This document shows positions 1-8,833 of a DNA stretch of 64,000 nt, piece after piece (the first letter of the stretch is position 1; each line of letters opens with the position of its first letter). Made by a program: the position numbers and the translations under genes. This DNA is from Streptomyces sp. CGMCC 4.7035 (GTDB lineage: Bacteria > Actinomycetota > Actinomycetes > Streptomycetales > Streptomycetaceae): the NCBI RefSeq assembly GCF_031583065.1, contig NZ_CP134053.1, forward strand, positions 6,365,001-6,429,000, in the 5' to 3' direction. The notes under the pieces were generated by a model that ran no database searches, had not been told where the DNA came from, and was given only the letters and a program-made list of their open reading frames with translations.

Positions 1-896
<896 letters not shown>

Positions 897-949
897 TCAT
901 CGTGGTCGGTGTGGCCGGTTATGGCCTGTTGAGTACCGATGGGAAGCGG

Positions 950-1019
950 AGATTCCGGGGGTCACCGGGAGATTCTGTGGGGGAGATCTGCATAATCTCT
1001 GGAATTCGGTGGGGAGGGG
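950..1019 (+). promoter_or_regulatory. Candidate promoter and direct repeat ahead of the peptidoglycan-binding gene
   Basis: A CATAAT hexamer at 991-996 resembles a -10 element. Upstream are two near-identical direct repeats starting gagattc and ending in a G run, about 20 bp apart (from about 950 and 971), a spacing that would put them on one helix face. GGAGGGG at 1013-1019 is the ribosome binding site for the GTG at 1028. No good -35 is visible. The promoter call is inference. Confidence 0.35.
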
Positions 1020-1027
1020 ACCCAAGC

Positions 1028-2065
1028 GTGAACGGAACGAACGGACAGGCCTGCCCGGAGTGCGGGGCGCCACGGCGGCCGGACGGCACGCCGTCGTGCG
1101 GATGCACCCGGCGGGCGTCCGACGCGCTCCGGGACGCGCGTACGGCGGAGGCGGCAGCGGCGGAGGACTTCGATCCGTTGCGGATCAGGCCGTACGTGGG
1201 GCTGGGCGCCCCCACCGTGGACGGCGAAACCGACGCACCGGCGCACGACGCGGCCCCGGACGAGACGATGCGGCTGACGGCCGTGCCGCAGGAGCACACC
1301 CCGGACAGGGCGGCCGCGGCCGAGACGGTATCGCTCGCGGCCGTGCCGGACGGGACGGCGGCGTTCTCGGGCGCCGCCGCAGCGGACGAGACCATGCGGC
1401 TCGGAACCGTACGGGACGTGCCCGGCACCTCCGCGTCGGCGGGCGAGGAGCCACCGGTCCCCAGGCGTCGGCGATGGACCCTCCTGCTGGCGGCAGGTGG
1501 AGCGGTCGTCGCGGTCGTGGCGGCCGCGGGGTTCGCCAGCGGGCTGTTCTCGTACGACCCTCCGGAGCGGAAGGCGGCGCTGCCCCAGGACGTACGGGCG
1601 ACCCTGCCGGAGAAGTCGCCGTCGAGCGGATCGTCGGCACCGGCGGCCCGGGCGTCCGCCTCGGCGTCGGCATCGTCGTCGGCGAGCGGGAAGCCGTCGC
1701 CGAGCGCCAGCGAGTCGCCCTCGCCGTCGAGCACGTCGCCGAGCCCGTCCTCCTCGCCCACGCCGAGCCAGGCGCCGACGACCGCGCCGGCCGGCGGCTC
1801 GCCGTCGCCGACGCCGTCCAGCAGCCACGAGCAGCCCATCGGCCCGGTCCTGCGCCGCGGCGACAACAATGCCGAGGTCAAGGAACTCCAGCTCCGCCTG
1901 ACTCAGATCGGCCTGTACTCCGGCCCCGCCAAGGGCAGGTTCGACAGCCAGGTGGAGAACGCCGTCCGTAATTACCAGTTCTCCCGCGGCATCACGGGAG
2001 ACGAGTGGGGCGTGTACGGGCCGGCGACGCGGACGAAGCTGGAGTCGGAGACGACCGAGCCGTAG
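1028..2065 (+). CDS. Membrane-anchored peptidoglycan-binding protein with N-terminal zinc ribbon and DETMxL repeats
   Basis: GTG start, chosen because GGAGGGG sits 8 nt upstream; 345 aa. Residues 1-30 form a zinc-ribbon-like knuckle (CPEC, then CGC). Residues 40-135 are acidic and Ala-rich and carry two copies of DETMRL plus one diverged copy (AETVSL). One membrane helix follows at about 140-165, then about 100 residues of Ser/Pro/Ala linker of wall-spanning type. The C-terminal 65 residues are a PG_binding_1 domain (LRRGDNNAEVKELQLRL ... YGPATRTKLE). The topology is cytoplasmic N-terminus, helix, cell-wall linker and muropeptide-binding domain outside. The DETMxL motif recurs in the transglycosylase at 16569-18968. 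The exact role is unknown. Confidence 0.85.
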   Translation: MNGTNGQACPECGAPRRPDGTPSCGCTRRASDALRDARTAEAAAAEDFDPLRIRPYVGLGAPTVDGETDAPAHDAAPDETMRLTAVPQEHTPDRAAAAETVSLAAVPDGTAAFSGAAAADETMRLGTVRDVPGTSASAGEEPPVPRRRRWTLLLAAGGAVVAVVAAAGFASGLFSYDPPERKAALPQDVRATLPEKSPSSGSSAPAARASASASASSSASGKPSPSASESPSPSSTSPSPSSSPTPSQAPTTAPAGGSPSPTPSSSHEQPIGPVLRRGDNNAEVKELQLRLTQIGLYSGPAKGRFDSQVENAVRNYQFSRGITGDEWGVYGPATRTKLESETTEP

Positions 2066-2183
2066 GCGGACGGAACGGTCCGCGGGAATTCGACGACAGG
2101 GCCCAGGCGGTACAGCGGAGCCGTCGGCGGCGGGCATCCGGCTGCCGAAGGTGACCGCTCAGTCAGCCGAGGCGACCGCCCGG

Positions 2184-2843
2184 TCAGCCGAAGTGCACTC
2201 GGATCGTCCCGTCGGCGGCGGCCTCCGCCCGTACCCGCTGTAGGTCCCGGATCAGGACGTCGGGGCGGTGCAGCGCGGCCCGGGGGCCGACGCCCACCAC
2301 CCGCATCCCGGCGGCGCGCCCCGCGGCGATACCCGCGCCGGAGTCCTCGAACACGACGCAGTCCTCGGGCGCGACGCCCAGTTCGGCGGCGCCCTTGAGG
2401 AAACCCTCGGGGTCCGGCTTGCTCGCGCCGACGGACTCGGCGGTGATCCGCACGTCGGGCAGCCGCAGACCCGCGGCAGCCATGCGCGCGGTCGACAGCG
2501 CCACGTCCGCCGAGGTCACGAGGGCGTGCGGGAGGCCGGCGAGGGAGGCGAGGAACGCGGCGGCGCCGGGGACCTCGACCACGCCGTCCATGTCGGCGGT
2601 CTCCTCCGCGAGCATGCGGGCGTTGTCGGCGTGGTTCTGCTCCATGGGGCGGTTCGGCAGCAGGACGGCCATCGAGGCATAGCCCTGGCGTCCGTGCACG
2701 ACCTTCATGACCTCGTCGGCGTCCAGCCCATGCCGCTCGGCCCAGCGCCGCCAGCAACGCTCCACGACGGCATCGGAGTTGACGAGGGTGCCGTCCATGT
2801 CCAGGAGAAGGGCGCGGGCGGTGAGAACGGTCGTGGCCGTCAT
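2184..2843 (-). CDS. HAD-superfamily sugar-phosphate-type phosphatase
   Basis: 219 aa. The second of two ATGs (MTATT, 2843) is chosen because GGAG lies 8 nt upstream. All four HAD motifs are present: DMDGT near residue 12 (nucleophile and acid/base Asp), a Ser in LVTSADV, the Lys in GASKPDPEGF, and FEDSGAGIAAGRAAG. The cap between motifs I and II is helical, as in beta-phosphoglucomutase and DOG1-like sugar phosphatases, so a small phosphosugar is the likely substrate. It stands alone between two unrelated genes. Just beyond its stop (about 2150-2190) a roughly 20-nt sequence containing gtcagccga is directly repeated. Confidence 0.85.
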   Translation of the reverse strand: MTATTVLTARALLLDMDGTLVNSDAVVERCWRRWAERHGLDADEVMKVVHGRQGYASMAVLLPNRPMEQNHADNARMLAEETADMDGVVEVPGAAAFLASLAGLPHALVTSADVALSTARMAAAGLRLPDVRITAESVGASKPDPEGFLKGAAELGVAPEDCVVFEDSGAGIAAGRAAGMRVVGVGPRAALHRPDVLIRDLQRVRAEAAADGTIRVHFG

Positions 2844-2987
2844 CGGCATGGCTCCAGAGCGCGGGAAGGGGGCCGGCGGGCACCCCTGGGGACAAGGCGG
2901 CCCCGCCCGCCGGTCAGGGAAAGCGAGCGGGAGCCACTTTGTTTCTCCACGATACAAAACGGCTCCGCCTCACGCCACCGCACCCCG

Positions 2988-3569
2988 TCACACCGCGACG
3001 GCCTCGTACAGGCTCCACACCCCGAGGGCGAGCATCAGCAGCGCCGCGACCTTCGTGATCAGCCGCAGCGGCACCCTCTTCATCAGCGCCTTGCCGCCGA
3101 CGATGCCGAGGCCCGCGACCGCCCACAGCGCGAGGACCGCGCCGAGACCCACCGACAGCGGGTCGTCGTAACGGGCCGCGAGGTTCGCCGTCATGATCTG
3201 GGTGAGGTCGCCGAACTCGGCGACCAGGATGAGCATGAAGCCCGCCGCCGACACCTTCCAGAAGCTCTGGTTCTCGGGCTTGCGGATCTCCTCGTCGCCG
3301 TCGTCCTTCTTCATCAGCAGCATGGCGGCGCCGCCGAGGAAGAGCACTCCGGTGAGCGCGTGCACGATCTGCTGCGGGAGCAGGGTCAGCACGCTGCCCG
3401 CCGCGACGGCGAGCGCGACGTGCAGCGCGAAGGCGGCGGCGACACCGGCGAAGACGTACGAGGCGCGGTAGCGGGTGCCGAGGACGAGTCCGGCGAGGGC
3501 CGTCTTGTCCGGCAGCTCGGCCAGGAAGACGACGCCGAAGACGAGCGCCAGGACGGTGATGCTGATCAA
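2988..3569 (-). CDS. GDT1/UPF0016 (TMEM165-like) cation transporter, probably Mn2+
   Basis: 193 aa, TTG start with GAGGA just upstream. The protein is almost entirely membrane-embedded, with two homologous halves of three helices. Each half carries the family's acidic cation-binding signature: AELPDKT near residue 17 and AEFGDLT near residue 115. A short charged loop (KKDDGDEEIRK) separates the halves. Family members export Mn2+ or Ca2+ from the cytoplasm. A yybP-ykoY type Mn2+ riboswitch about 120 nt upstream of the start strongly suggests Mn2+ efflux induced by manganese excess. No partner gene is adjacent. Confidence 0.92.
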   Translation of the reverse strand: MISITVLALVFGVVFLAELPDKTALAGLVLGTRYRASYVFAGVAAAFALHVALAVAAGSVLTLLPQQIVHALTGVLFLGGAAMLLMKKDDGDEEIRKPENQSFWKVSAAGFMLILVAEFGDLTQIMTANLAARYDDPLSVGLGAVLALWAVAGLGIVGGKALMKRVPLRLITKVAALLMLALGVWSLYEAVAV

Positions 3570-3657
3570 GGTTCCTCAATCGGTCGGGGCTGCCCCACCG
3601 AGAGTGCTGCGACTGCTGTGACTGCTGCGACACCTCGGCACGGCAGCACACGGTTCA

Positions 3658-3677
3658 CCCGTGCCGTACGGCACGGG
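3658..3677 (-). promoter_or_regulatory. Palindrome between riboswitch and GDT1 start (candidate expression platform)
   Basis: The 20 bases read the same on both strands (CCCGTGCC, then TACG, then GCACGGG with its matching base). This gives a strong hairpin in the leader RNA about 90 nt before the TTG start. It could terminate transcription or be disrupted by ligand-dependent refolding; which of these applies is not visible. Confidence 0.5.
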
Positions 3678-3679
3678 CG

Positions 3680-3805
3680 TGCACTGCTTGCCGAAGGTCT
3701 CGCTGGCGGATCCACAGGGTGGGTCCGCCTCCGGGCGCCGGCTCAGGCTGGCTGAGCAGTATGTCGACGGTCCGGCGAAGAGCTACTCCCCTTCTGCGCC
3801 GTCCA
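3680..3805 (-). promoter_or_regulatory. yybP-ykoY family (Mn2+-sensing) riboswitch
   Basis: On the minus strand the leader of the GDT1 gene contains the two conserved internal-loop sequences of this class in the right order: AAGGGGAGTAGC (about 3782-3796) and GCGAGACCTTCG (about 3692-3704). They are separated by paired segments that can form the four-way junction. These loops form the Mn2+ pocket in characterised members, and UPF0016 genes are classic targets of the class. A perfect 20-nt palindrome at 3658-3677 lies between aptamer and start and is the obvious candidate expression platform. Motif matching was by eye. Confidence 0.85.
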
Positions 3806-3974
3806 TCGTACGCGACCGCCGGGCGGGTCCCGCTGAGCCGAAAGTCACACCGGGCCCTTGTTTTGTCATGTACGCGTCACTAGCTTCTTACCTAACACAC
3901 ACCTGACGGCAACAACCCCCCGCGAGCATTCCTTCGCCCGCACCCCAAAACCCCCACCCCACAAGGGAGTTCGC

Positions 3975-4619
3975 ATGCCCAAGGTCTACGCGCGTCGACG
4001 CCTGAGCATACTCGCGGCGCTTACCGGAGTCATGGCCTCCGTCGGACTTTTCAACGGTCCGACCGCCTCCGCCGCGCTCCCCACCCCGGTCAGCGCCGCC
4101 ACCGCCCGCACCTACCTCGCCTCGCTCACCGTGGCGACGGAGGACCGCACCGGCTACAGCCGCTCCCTGTTCCCGACCTGGATCACCATCAGCGGCACCT
4201 GCAACACCCGCGAGTACATCCTCAAGCGGGACGGCACGAACGTCGTCACCGACTCCTCCTGCGCGGCCACCAGCGGCAGCTGGTACTCCCCGTACGACGG
4301 CGCCACCTGGACCGCCGCCTCCGACCTGGACATCGACCACCTCGTCCCGCTCGCCGAGGCGTGGGACTCCGGCGCGAGCCAGTGGACCACCTCGGAGCGC
4401 CAGGCCTTCGCCAACGACATCACCCGTCCGCAGCTGCTCGCCGTCACGGACAACGTGAACCAGTCCAAGGGCGACCAGGACCCGGCCACCTGGATGCCGT
4501 CGCGCACCGCCTACCGGTGCACCTACGTCCGAGCCTGGGTGCAGGTGAAGTACTACTACGACCTCTCGGTCGACTCGGCCGAGAAGAGCGCCCTCCAGAG
4601 CTACCTCGCGAGCTGCTGA
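3975..4619 (+). CDS. Secreted HNH-type nuclease (DUF1524 / GmrSD C-terminal-like)
   Basis: 214 aa. ATG at 3975 is preceded by AAGGGAG. Residues 1-34 are a Sec signal peptide (basic start, hydrophobic core, ASA-A cleavage region). The nuclease core has the DUF1524-type betabetaalpha-metal motif DIDHLVPLAEAWDSG near residues 118-132, where Asp-His are catalytic, and a downstream NVNQSKGDQDPATW segment supplying the expected Asn and metal ligands. Four cysteines outside the signal could form disulphides, fitting an extracellular enzyme. Streptomycetes secrete several such nucleases for nutrient DNA. The gene is monocistronic. Confidence 0.9.
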   Translation: MPKVYARRRLSILAALTGVMASVGLFNGPTASAALPTPVSAATARTYLASLTVATEDRTGYSRSLFPTWITISGTCNTREYILKRDGTNVVTDSSCAATSGSWYSPYDGATWTAASDLDIDHLVPLAEAWDSGASQWTTSERQAFANDITRPQLLAVTDNVNQSKGDQDPATWMPSRTAYRCTYVRAWVQVKYYYDLSVDSAEKSALQSYLASC

Positions 4620-4779
4620 TCCCCGGCCCGCCTCTCCCCCTCGTCTCCGTCGTTCCGTACCGTACGGGGCGACGGAGGCGCTGACGACCGTGGAGGAGTC
4701 ACCCCTGACCACCCCATGAGGGACAACTGGGGCGTGTGGGACGCGCGTTGGTTTCCGTGGCCCACCCCGGCATGATGAG

Positions 4780-4810
4780 GCGGACCGTCCGCTTCCAAGG
4801 GACGGTCCGC
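4780..4810. terminator. Strong inverted repeat between nuclease and FAD/NAD(P) genes
   Basis: Perfect 11-bp arms (gcggaccgtcc and its complement) enclose a 9-nt loop about 160 bp after the nuclease stop and 38 bp before the next start. There is no T tract, as is normal for Streptomyces hairpin terminators. It could also act as an operator or leader hairpin of the following gene. Confidence 0.5.
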
Positions 4811-4848
4811 TGCCATATGCGTCCCCCACACGCCCGGGAGTCACCCTT

Positions 4849-6795
4849 TTGTCTGCCGCGACCATGGAACCCGTGCCGGTCTCCGTCGCCCTCGTCGGCG
4901 CGGGTCCGCGCGGCACGAGTGTCCTGGAACGCCTCTGCGCCTCCGCGCCCGAACTGCTCCCGCCCGGGGCGCGGTTGACGGTGCACGTCGTCGACCCGGC
5001 GCCGCCGGGACCGGGGCGGGTCTGGCGCACAGCGCAGTCGCCGGAGCTGCTGATGAACACGGTGGCCTGCCAGGTGACGCTGTTCACCGACGAGAGCGTG
5101 GAGTGCGCGGGGCCCGTCCGGCCGGGGCCGAGCCTGCATGAGTGGGCGCGGGACAACCGGGCGGAGGGGGATGCGGAGGCGTACGGGAAGGCCCTGGGTC
5201 CCGACGACTACCCGACCCGCGCCCAGTACGGCCGTTACCTGGAGTGGGTGTTCGCCCACGTGGTGGACGGCGCGCCGGACGCCCTGCGGGTCGAGGTGCA
5301 CACCGCCCGCGCGATACGCCTGGACGACGCACCCGACGGCCGTCAGACGCTCACCCTCTCCACCGGCCGGACCCTGACCGGTCTGTCCGCCGTGGTCCTC
5401 GCCCAGGGGCACCTCCCCACGGTCCCGGACCCCGGCCACGAACGGCTCGCGGCGCACGCGGCCCGCCACGGCCTGCGTCACATCCCGCCCGCCAACCCCG
5501 CGGACGTCGATCTCTCCCCGCTCGCCCCCGGCGAACCGGTCCTGCTGCGCGGCCTGGGCCTGAACTTCTTCGACCACATGGCCCTGCTGACGACGGGCCG
5601 CGGCGGCCGCTTCGTCCGCACCGCCGACGGGCTGCGCTACCGCCCCTCGGGCCGCGAGCCGCGACTGTACGCCGGTTCGCGGCGCGGCGTTCCGTACCAG
5701 GCGCGCGGCGACAACGCGAAGGGCCCCTACGGCCGCCATGCGCCGCTGCTGCTGACGGACGAGGCCATAGCCCGGTTCCGCAAGCGCGCGGACTCCGGGG
5801 AGGCACCGGACTTCCTCGCGGAGATATGGCCGTTGGTGGCGAAGGAGGTGGAAACGGTCTACTACGAGGCCCTGCTGGGCAGCCGGGACGCCGGGCGACC
5901 CGACTTCCGGGACCGCTTTCTCGCCACAGGCCACGGCGGCCCGGAGGAGAGCGCCCTGCTCGACGAGTTCGGCATATCCCGTACGGACCGCTGGTGCTGG
6001 GACCGCATCTCCCGTCCCTATACGGGAGTCACCTTCGACTCGGTGTCCAAATGGCGGAGTTGGCTTCTCGACCACCTCCGCGAGGACGCCGCACAGGCCG
6101 CGCTCGGGAATGTCGAGGGCCCGCTCAAGGCCGCCCTGGACGTGCTGCGCGACCTGCGCAACGAGGTGCGGCTGATCGTCGACCACGGCGGTCTGTCGGG
6201 CGCCTCCCGCCGGGACCATCTCGACCGCTGGTACACCCCGCTCAACGCCTTCCTGTCCATCGGTCCGCCCAGGCGGCGCATCGAGGAGATGACCGCCCTG
6301 ATCGAGGCGGGTGTCCTGGAGGTCGTGGGCCCGCGCCTGGAGGTGCGGGACGAGGCCGGGGCCTGGGTCGCGCACTCCCCCGACGTCCCGGGCTCGACCG
6401 TACGCGTCCGCACACTCGTCGAGGCGCGGCTGCCGGAGCCGGATCTGCGGCGCACCGCCGACACACTCCTCGCGGCCCTGTTCCGGACGGGCGGATGCCG
6501 GCCGCACACCGTGGACGGTTACGAAACCGGAGGCCTGGACGTCACACCGCGCCCCTACCGTCTGATCGACCGCCAGGGCACCGCGCACCCGAGGCGATTC
6601 GCCTTCGGCGTCCCCACGGAGGGCGTGCACTGGGTGACCGCGGCGGGCGCCCGGCCCGGCGTGGACTCGGTCACCTTGTCGGACGCCGACGCGGTGGCGC
6701 GGGCGGTTCTGCGTACGGCGGAGGCGGAGGCGGAAGCGGAACCGCGAACGGGGTCGGACCCATGGCCGAATGTTGAACTCGCAAGGATTGATTAG
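4849..6795 (+). CDS. FAD/NAD(P)-binding protein (NAD_binding_9 family)
   Basis: 648 aa, TTG start with GGGAG 8 nt upstream; an ATG five codons later is the alternative. The N-terminus has a Rossmann dinucleotide fold (VALVGAGPRGTSVLERL, residues about 12-28) followed by LLMNTVACQVTLFTDES, typical of the family of large stand-alone FAD/NAD(P) proteins in actinobacteria. A second nucleotide segment (LSAVVLAQGHLP) lies near residue 180. The reaction and partner are unknown; relatives resemble N-hydroxylating monooxygenases in fold. The C-terminus is acidic and Ala/Glu-rich. It is flanked by unlinked genes. Confidence 0.8.
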   Translation: MSAATMEPVPVSVALVGAGPRGTSVLERLCASAPELLPPGARLTVHVVDPAPPGPGRVWRTAQSPELLMNTVACQVTLFTDESVECAGPVRPGPSLHEWARDNRAEGDAEAYGKALGPDDYPTRAQYGRYLEWVFAHVVDGAPDALRVEVHTARAIRLDDAPDGRQTLTLSTGRTLTGLSAVVLAQGHLPTVPDPGHERLAAHAARHGLRHIPPANPADVDLSPLAPGEPVLLRGLGLNFFDHMALLTTGRGGRFVRTADGLRYRPSGREPRLYAGSRRGVPYQARGDNAKGPYGRHAPLLLTDEAIARFRKRADSGEAPDFLAEIWPLVAKEVETVYYEALLGSRDAGRPDFRDRFLATGHGGPEESALLDEFGISRTDRWCWDRISRPYTGVTFDSVSKWRSWLLDHLREDAAQAALGNVEGPLKAALDVLRDLRNEVRLIVDHGGLSGASRRDHLDRWYTPLNAFLSIGPPRRRIEEMTALIEAGVLEVVGPRLEVRDEAGAWVAHSPDVPGSTVRVRTLVEARLPEPDLRRTADTLLAALFRTGGCRPHTVDGYETGGLDVTPRPYRLIDRQGTAHPRRFAFGVPTEGVHWVTAAGARPGVDSVTLSDADAVARAVLRTAEAEAEAEPRTGSDPWPNVELARID

Positions 6796-6960
6796 GGCTG
6801 CCGCGGCCCAACCTGCGGGCTCGCACGCCCCATCAGCCCCCGACGCATCTCGTGTCACTGGCGCCGCGTAGGGTGGGCGGCTGTCACAGGCCGCTCCTGC
6901 CGCTCCCCGCGACACCGCGGCACGCAGTTGCCTACGGGGGAGTCGGACGGGGAGTTCGGG

Positions 6961-7545
6961 GTGTTCGAGAGTATGGGGTCGCTGACCGGCACCCCTTGGA
7001 TCTATGCCGTGGTGGCCGCTTCCGTCCTGCTGGACGTCTTCCTGCCCGTGCTGCCGAGCGGCGTCCTGGTCATCACGGCGGCGACCGCGGCGGTCGCGGA
7101 TGTACCGGGCGTCCTGGCACTCGCGCTCTGCGCGGCGACGGCCTCGGTCCTGGGCGACCTGGTGGCGTACCGCCTGGCCTGGCGCGGCGGCGCCCGACTG
7201 GACCGGGCGATCGCCCGCTCGCGTCGGCTGACGAGCGCACAGGAACGCCTCGGTGCGGCACTCGCGCGCGGCGGCGGCGCGCTGGTGATCCTGGCCCGGT
7301 TCGCGCCCGCGGGCCGCTCGGTGGTCTCCCTCGCCGCGGGCGCCGCCCGTCGCCGCGCCCGCGACTTCCTGCCCTGGTCGGCGCTCGCGGGTGTCACCTG
7401 GGCCGCGTACAGCGTGGCCCTCGGCTATTTCGGCGGCCAGTGGCTGGGCGCGACCTGGCTGGCGACGGGCGTCTCGGTGGCGGCCCTGTTCGCGGCGGGC
7501 GCGGGCGCGGGCTACCTCATGCGCCGCCCGGCACCGCAGGAGTAG
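6961..7545 (+). CDS. DedA/VTT-domain membrane protein
   Basis: 194 aa. GTG at 6961 is preferred because GGGGAG lies 6 nt upstream; an in-frame TTG at 6928 would add 11 residues. It has 4-5 hydrophobic segments and the VTT/SNARE-associated core: a reentrant VFLPVLPSGVLVITAA segment, GDLVAYRLAWRGG, and FAPAGRSVVSLAAGAARRRARDFLPW, the family's conserved arginine and glycine region. DedA proteins act as proton-dependent lipid flippases or scramblases, including for undecaprenyl phosphate and phospholipids. Its 3' end overlaps the convergent DUF2277 gene by 29 bp. Confidence 0.85.
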   Translation: MFESMGSLTGTPWIYAVVAASVLLDVFLPVLPSGVLVITAATAAVADVPGVLALALCAATASVLGDLVAYRLAWRGGARLDRAIARSRRLTSAQERLGAALARGGGALVILARFAPAGRSVVSLAAGAARRRARDFLPWSALAGVTWAAYSVALGYFGGQWLGATWLATGVSVAALFAAGAGAGYLMRRPAPQE

Positions 7546-7765
7546 CGTCCCGGGAGCGTCCTCTTACCTCCAGACCGGCGAGCAGTTCGGCGGTGGCCTC
7601 GGCGATCGCGTCGACCGCGTGGTCGAACACCTCGCGGTTGTGGGCGGCCGGGGCGCGGAAGCCGGAGACCTTGCGCACGAACTGGAGCGCGGCGGCGCGG
7701 ATCTCCTCCTCCGTGGCGTCCTCGGGGATGGCGGGCGGTCGGAGCGTCTTGATGCTGCGGCACAT
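7517..7765 (-). CDS. DUF2277 family small protein
   Basis: 82 aa, ATG at 7765. The sequence MCRSIKTLRPP, then EEIRAAALQFVRKVSGF, then a conserved NREVFDHAVDAIAEAT helix matches DUF2277, whose members open with MCRxIkxLrpP. Function is unknown. The Cys-2 and the Arg-rich start are near-invariant in the family and may matter for ligand binding. The last 29 bp overlap the dedA-like gene in antisense. Confidence 0.85.
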   Translation of the reverse strand: MCRSIKTLRPPAIPEDATEEEIRAAALQFVRKVSGFRAPAAHNREVFDHAVDAIAEATAELLAGLEVRGRSRDATPAVPGGA

Positions 7766-7855
7766 GGGTCCAGTTTCGCGCCATCGCCCGGCCGATACCC
7801 GTCCTCCCGCGAAACGAGGGGAATACCCCCGCTCCCCCGCCGGATTGTGCAGGGC

Positions 7856-8626
7856 ATGACCACTGTGGACATCCTCTACGTGGGCGGCCCCACCGCCGTC
7901 ATCGAGCTGGGCGGCGTTCGTCTGCTCACGGACCCGACCTTCGACGCCCCGGGCGAGTACCCCATCGGCTCGCGCAGCCTGGTCAAGACGGCCGGCCCCG
8001 CGCTTTCGGCGACGGAGATCGCCCCGGTCGACGCCGTACTGCTCTCCCACGACCAGCACCCGGACAACCTCGACACGGCGGGCCGCGGCTACCTCGCCGA
8101 GGTCCCGCTGACCCTGTCCACGGCCTCGGCGTACGACCGTGTCGGCGCCCCCGTGCGGGCCCTGCCGTCCTGGGAGCACGTGGATCTGCCGCGCCCGACC
8201 GGCGGGGTGCTGCGCGTGACGGCCGTGCCCGCGCTCCACGGCCCGGAGGGCAGCGAGCCGCTCGTCGGCGAGGTCACCGGGTTCGTCCTGTCCGGCGAGG
8301 GGCTGCCCACGGTGTACGTCAGCGGCGACAACGCCTCCCTCGACGTGGTCCGTACGATCGCGGGCCGGCTCGGCCCGGTCGACGTGGCCGTCCTGTTCGC
8401 GGGCGCCGCCCGCACCCCGCTCGTGCCGGACGCCCCGCTGACGCTGACGAGCGGGGCGGCGGCCGAGGCGGCGCGGATCCTCGGCGCCCGTCATGTGGTC
8501 CCGCTGCACTTCGAGCACTGGGCGCACTTCACCCAGGACGGCGCGACGCTGACGAAGGCGTTCGCGGAGGCGGGCCTGGCGGACCGTCTGCACCTGTTGG
8601 AGCCGGGGGCCTCGGTACGGCTGTAG
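7856..8626 (+). CDS. MBL-fold metallo-hydrolase (UlaG-like)
   Basis: 256 aa. The ATG at 7856 has a weak ribosome binding site, but GATTGT ends 7 nt upstream, so it may be leaderless. The beta-lactamase fold is clear: VDILYVGGPTAVIELGGVRLLTDPTFD at the start, TVYVSGDNAS near 165 and VPLHFEHWAHF near 215. The metal site is non-canonical. Instead of HxHxDH the sequence reads LSHDQHPDNLD, so the second His is one residue later and the last His is Asn. A single metal, or changed chemistry, is possible. A run of 13-bp tandem repeats begins 14 bp after its stop. Confidence 0.85.
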   Translation: MTTVDILYVGGPTAVIELGGVRLLTDPTFDAPGEYPIGSRSLVKTAGPALSATEIAPVDAVLLSHDQHPDNLDTAGRGYLAEVPLTLSTASAYDRVGAPVRALPSWEHVDLPRPTGGVLRVTAVPALHGPEGSEPLVGEVTGFVLSGEGLPTVYVSGDNASLDVVRTIAGRLGPVDVAVLFAGAARTPLVPDAPLTLTSGAAAEAARILGARHVVPLHFEHWAHFTQDGATLTKAFAEAGLADRLHLLEPGASVRL

Positions 8627-8640
8627 AGGCATCTCCTTGA

Positions 8641-8730
8641 AGCACTTCCTTGAAGCACTTCCTTGAAGCACTTCCTTGAAGCACTTCCTTGAGCACTTCA
8701 CTTGAGCACTTCCTTGAAGGATTTCCTTGG
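8641..8730. repeat. 13-bp tandem repeat, about seven copies
   Basis: The unit agcacttccttga is repeated head to tail from 8641. The first three copies are exact, the fourth lacks one base, and the next three carry one to four changes (cacttg, then exact, then aggatttccttgg). The base composition is much less GC-rich than the surroundings. It lies between the MBL gene and the panE-like gene, in the leader of the latter. No frame through it looks coding. It may be a binding array or simple slippage product. Confidence 0.85.
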
Positions 8731-8833
8731 GGGTCGGCAAGTTCCCCCGAGGATTGACTGGACTCCGCGCCCCTTGTGATCATCGCCGGGGGTCCTCGGA
8801 CCGGGGGCCCGACGCGAGGATCGGGGACGGGAC

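Noticed and set aside
8641..8730. 13-bp repeats as a CRISPR array
   Set aside because: Units are contiguous with no spacers, too short for CRISPR repeats, and there is no cas gene.
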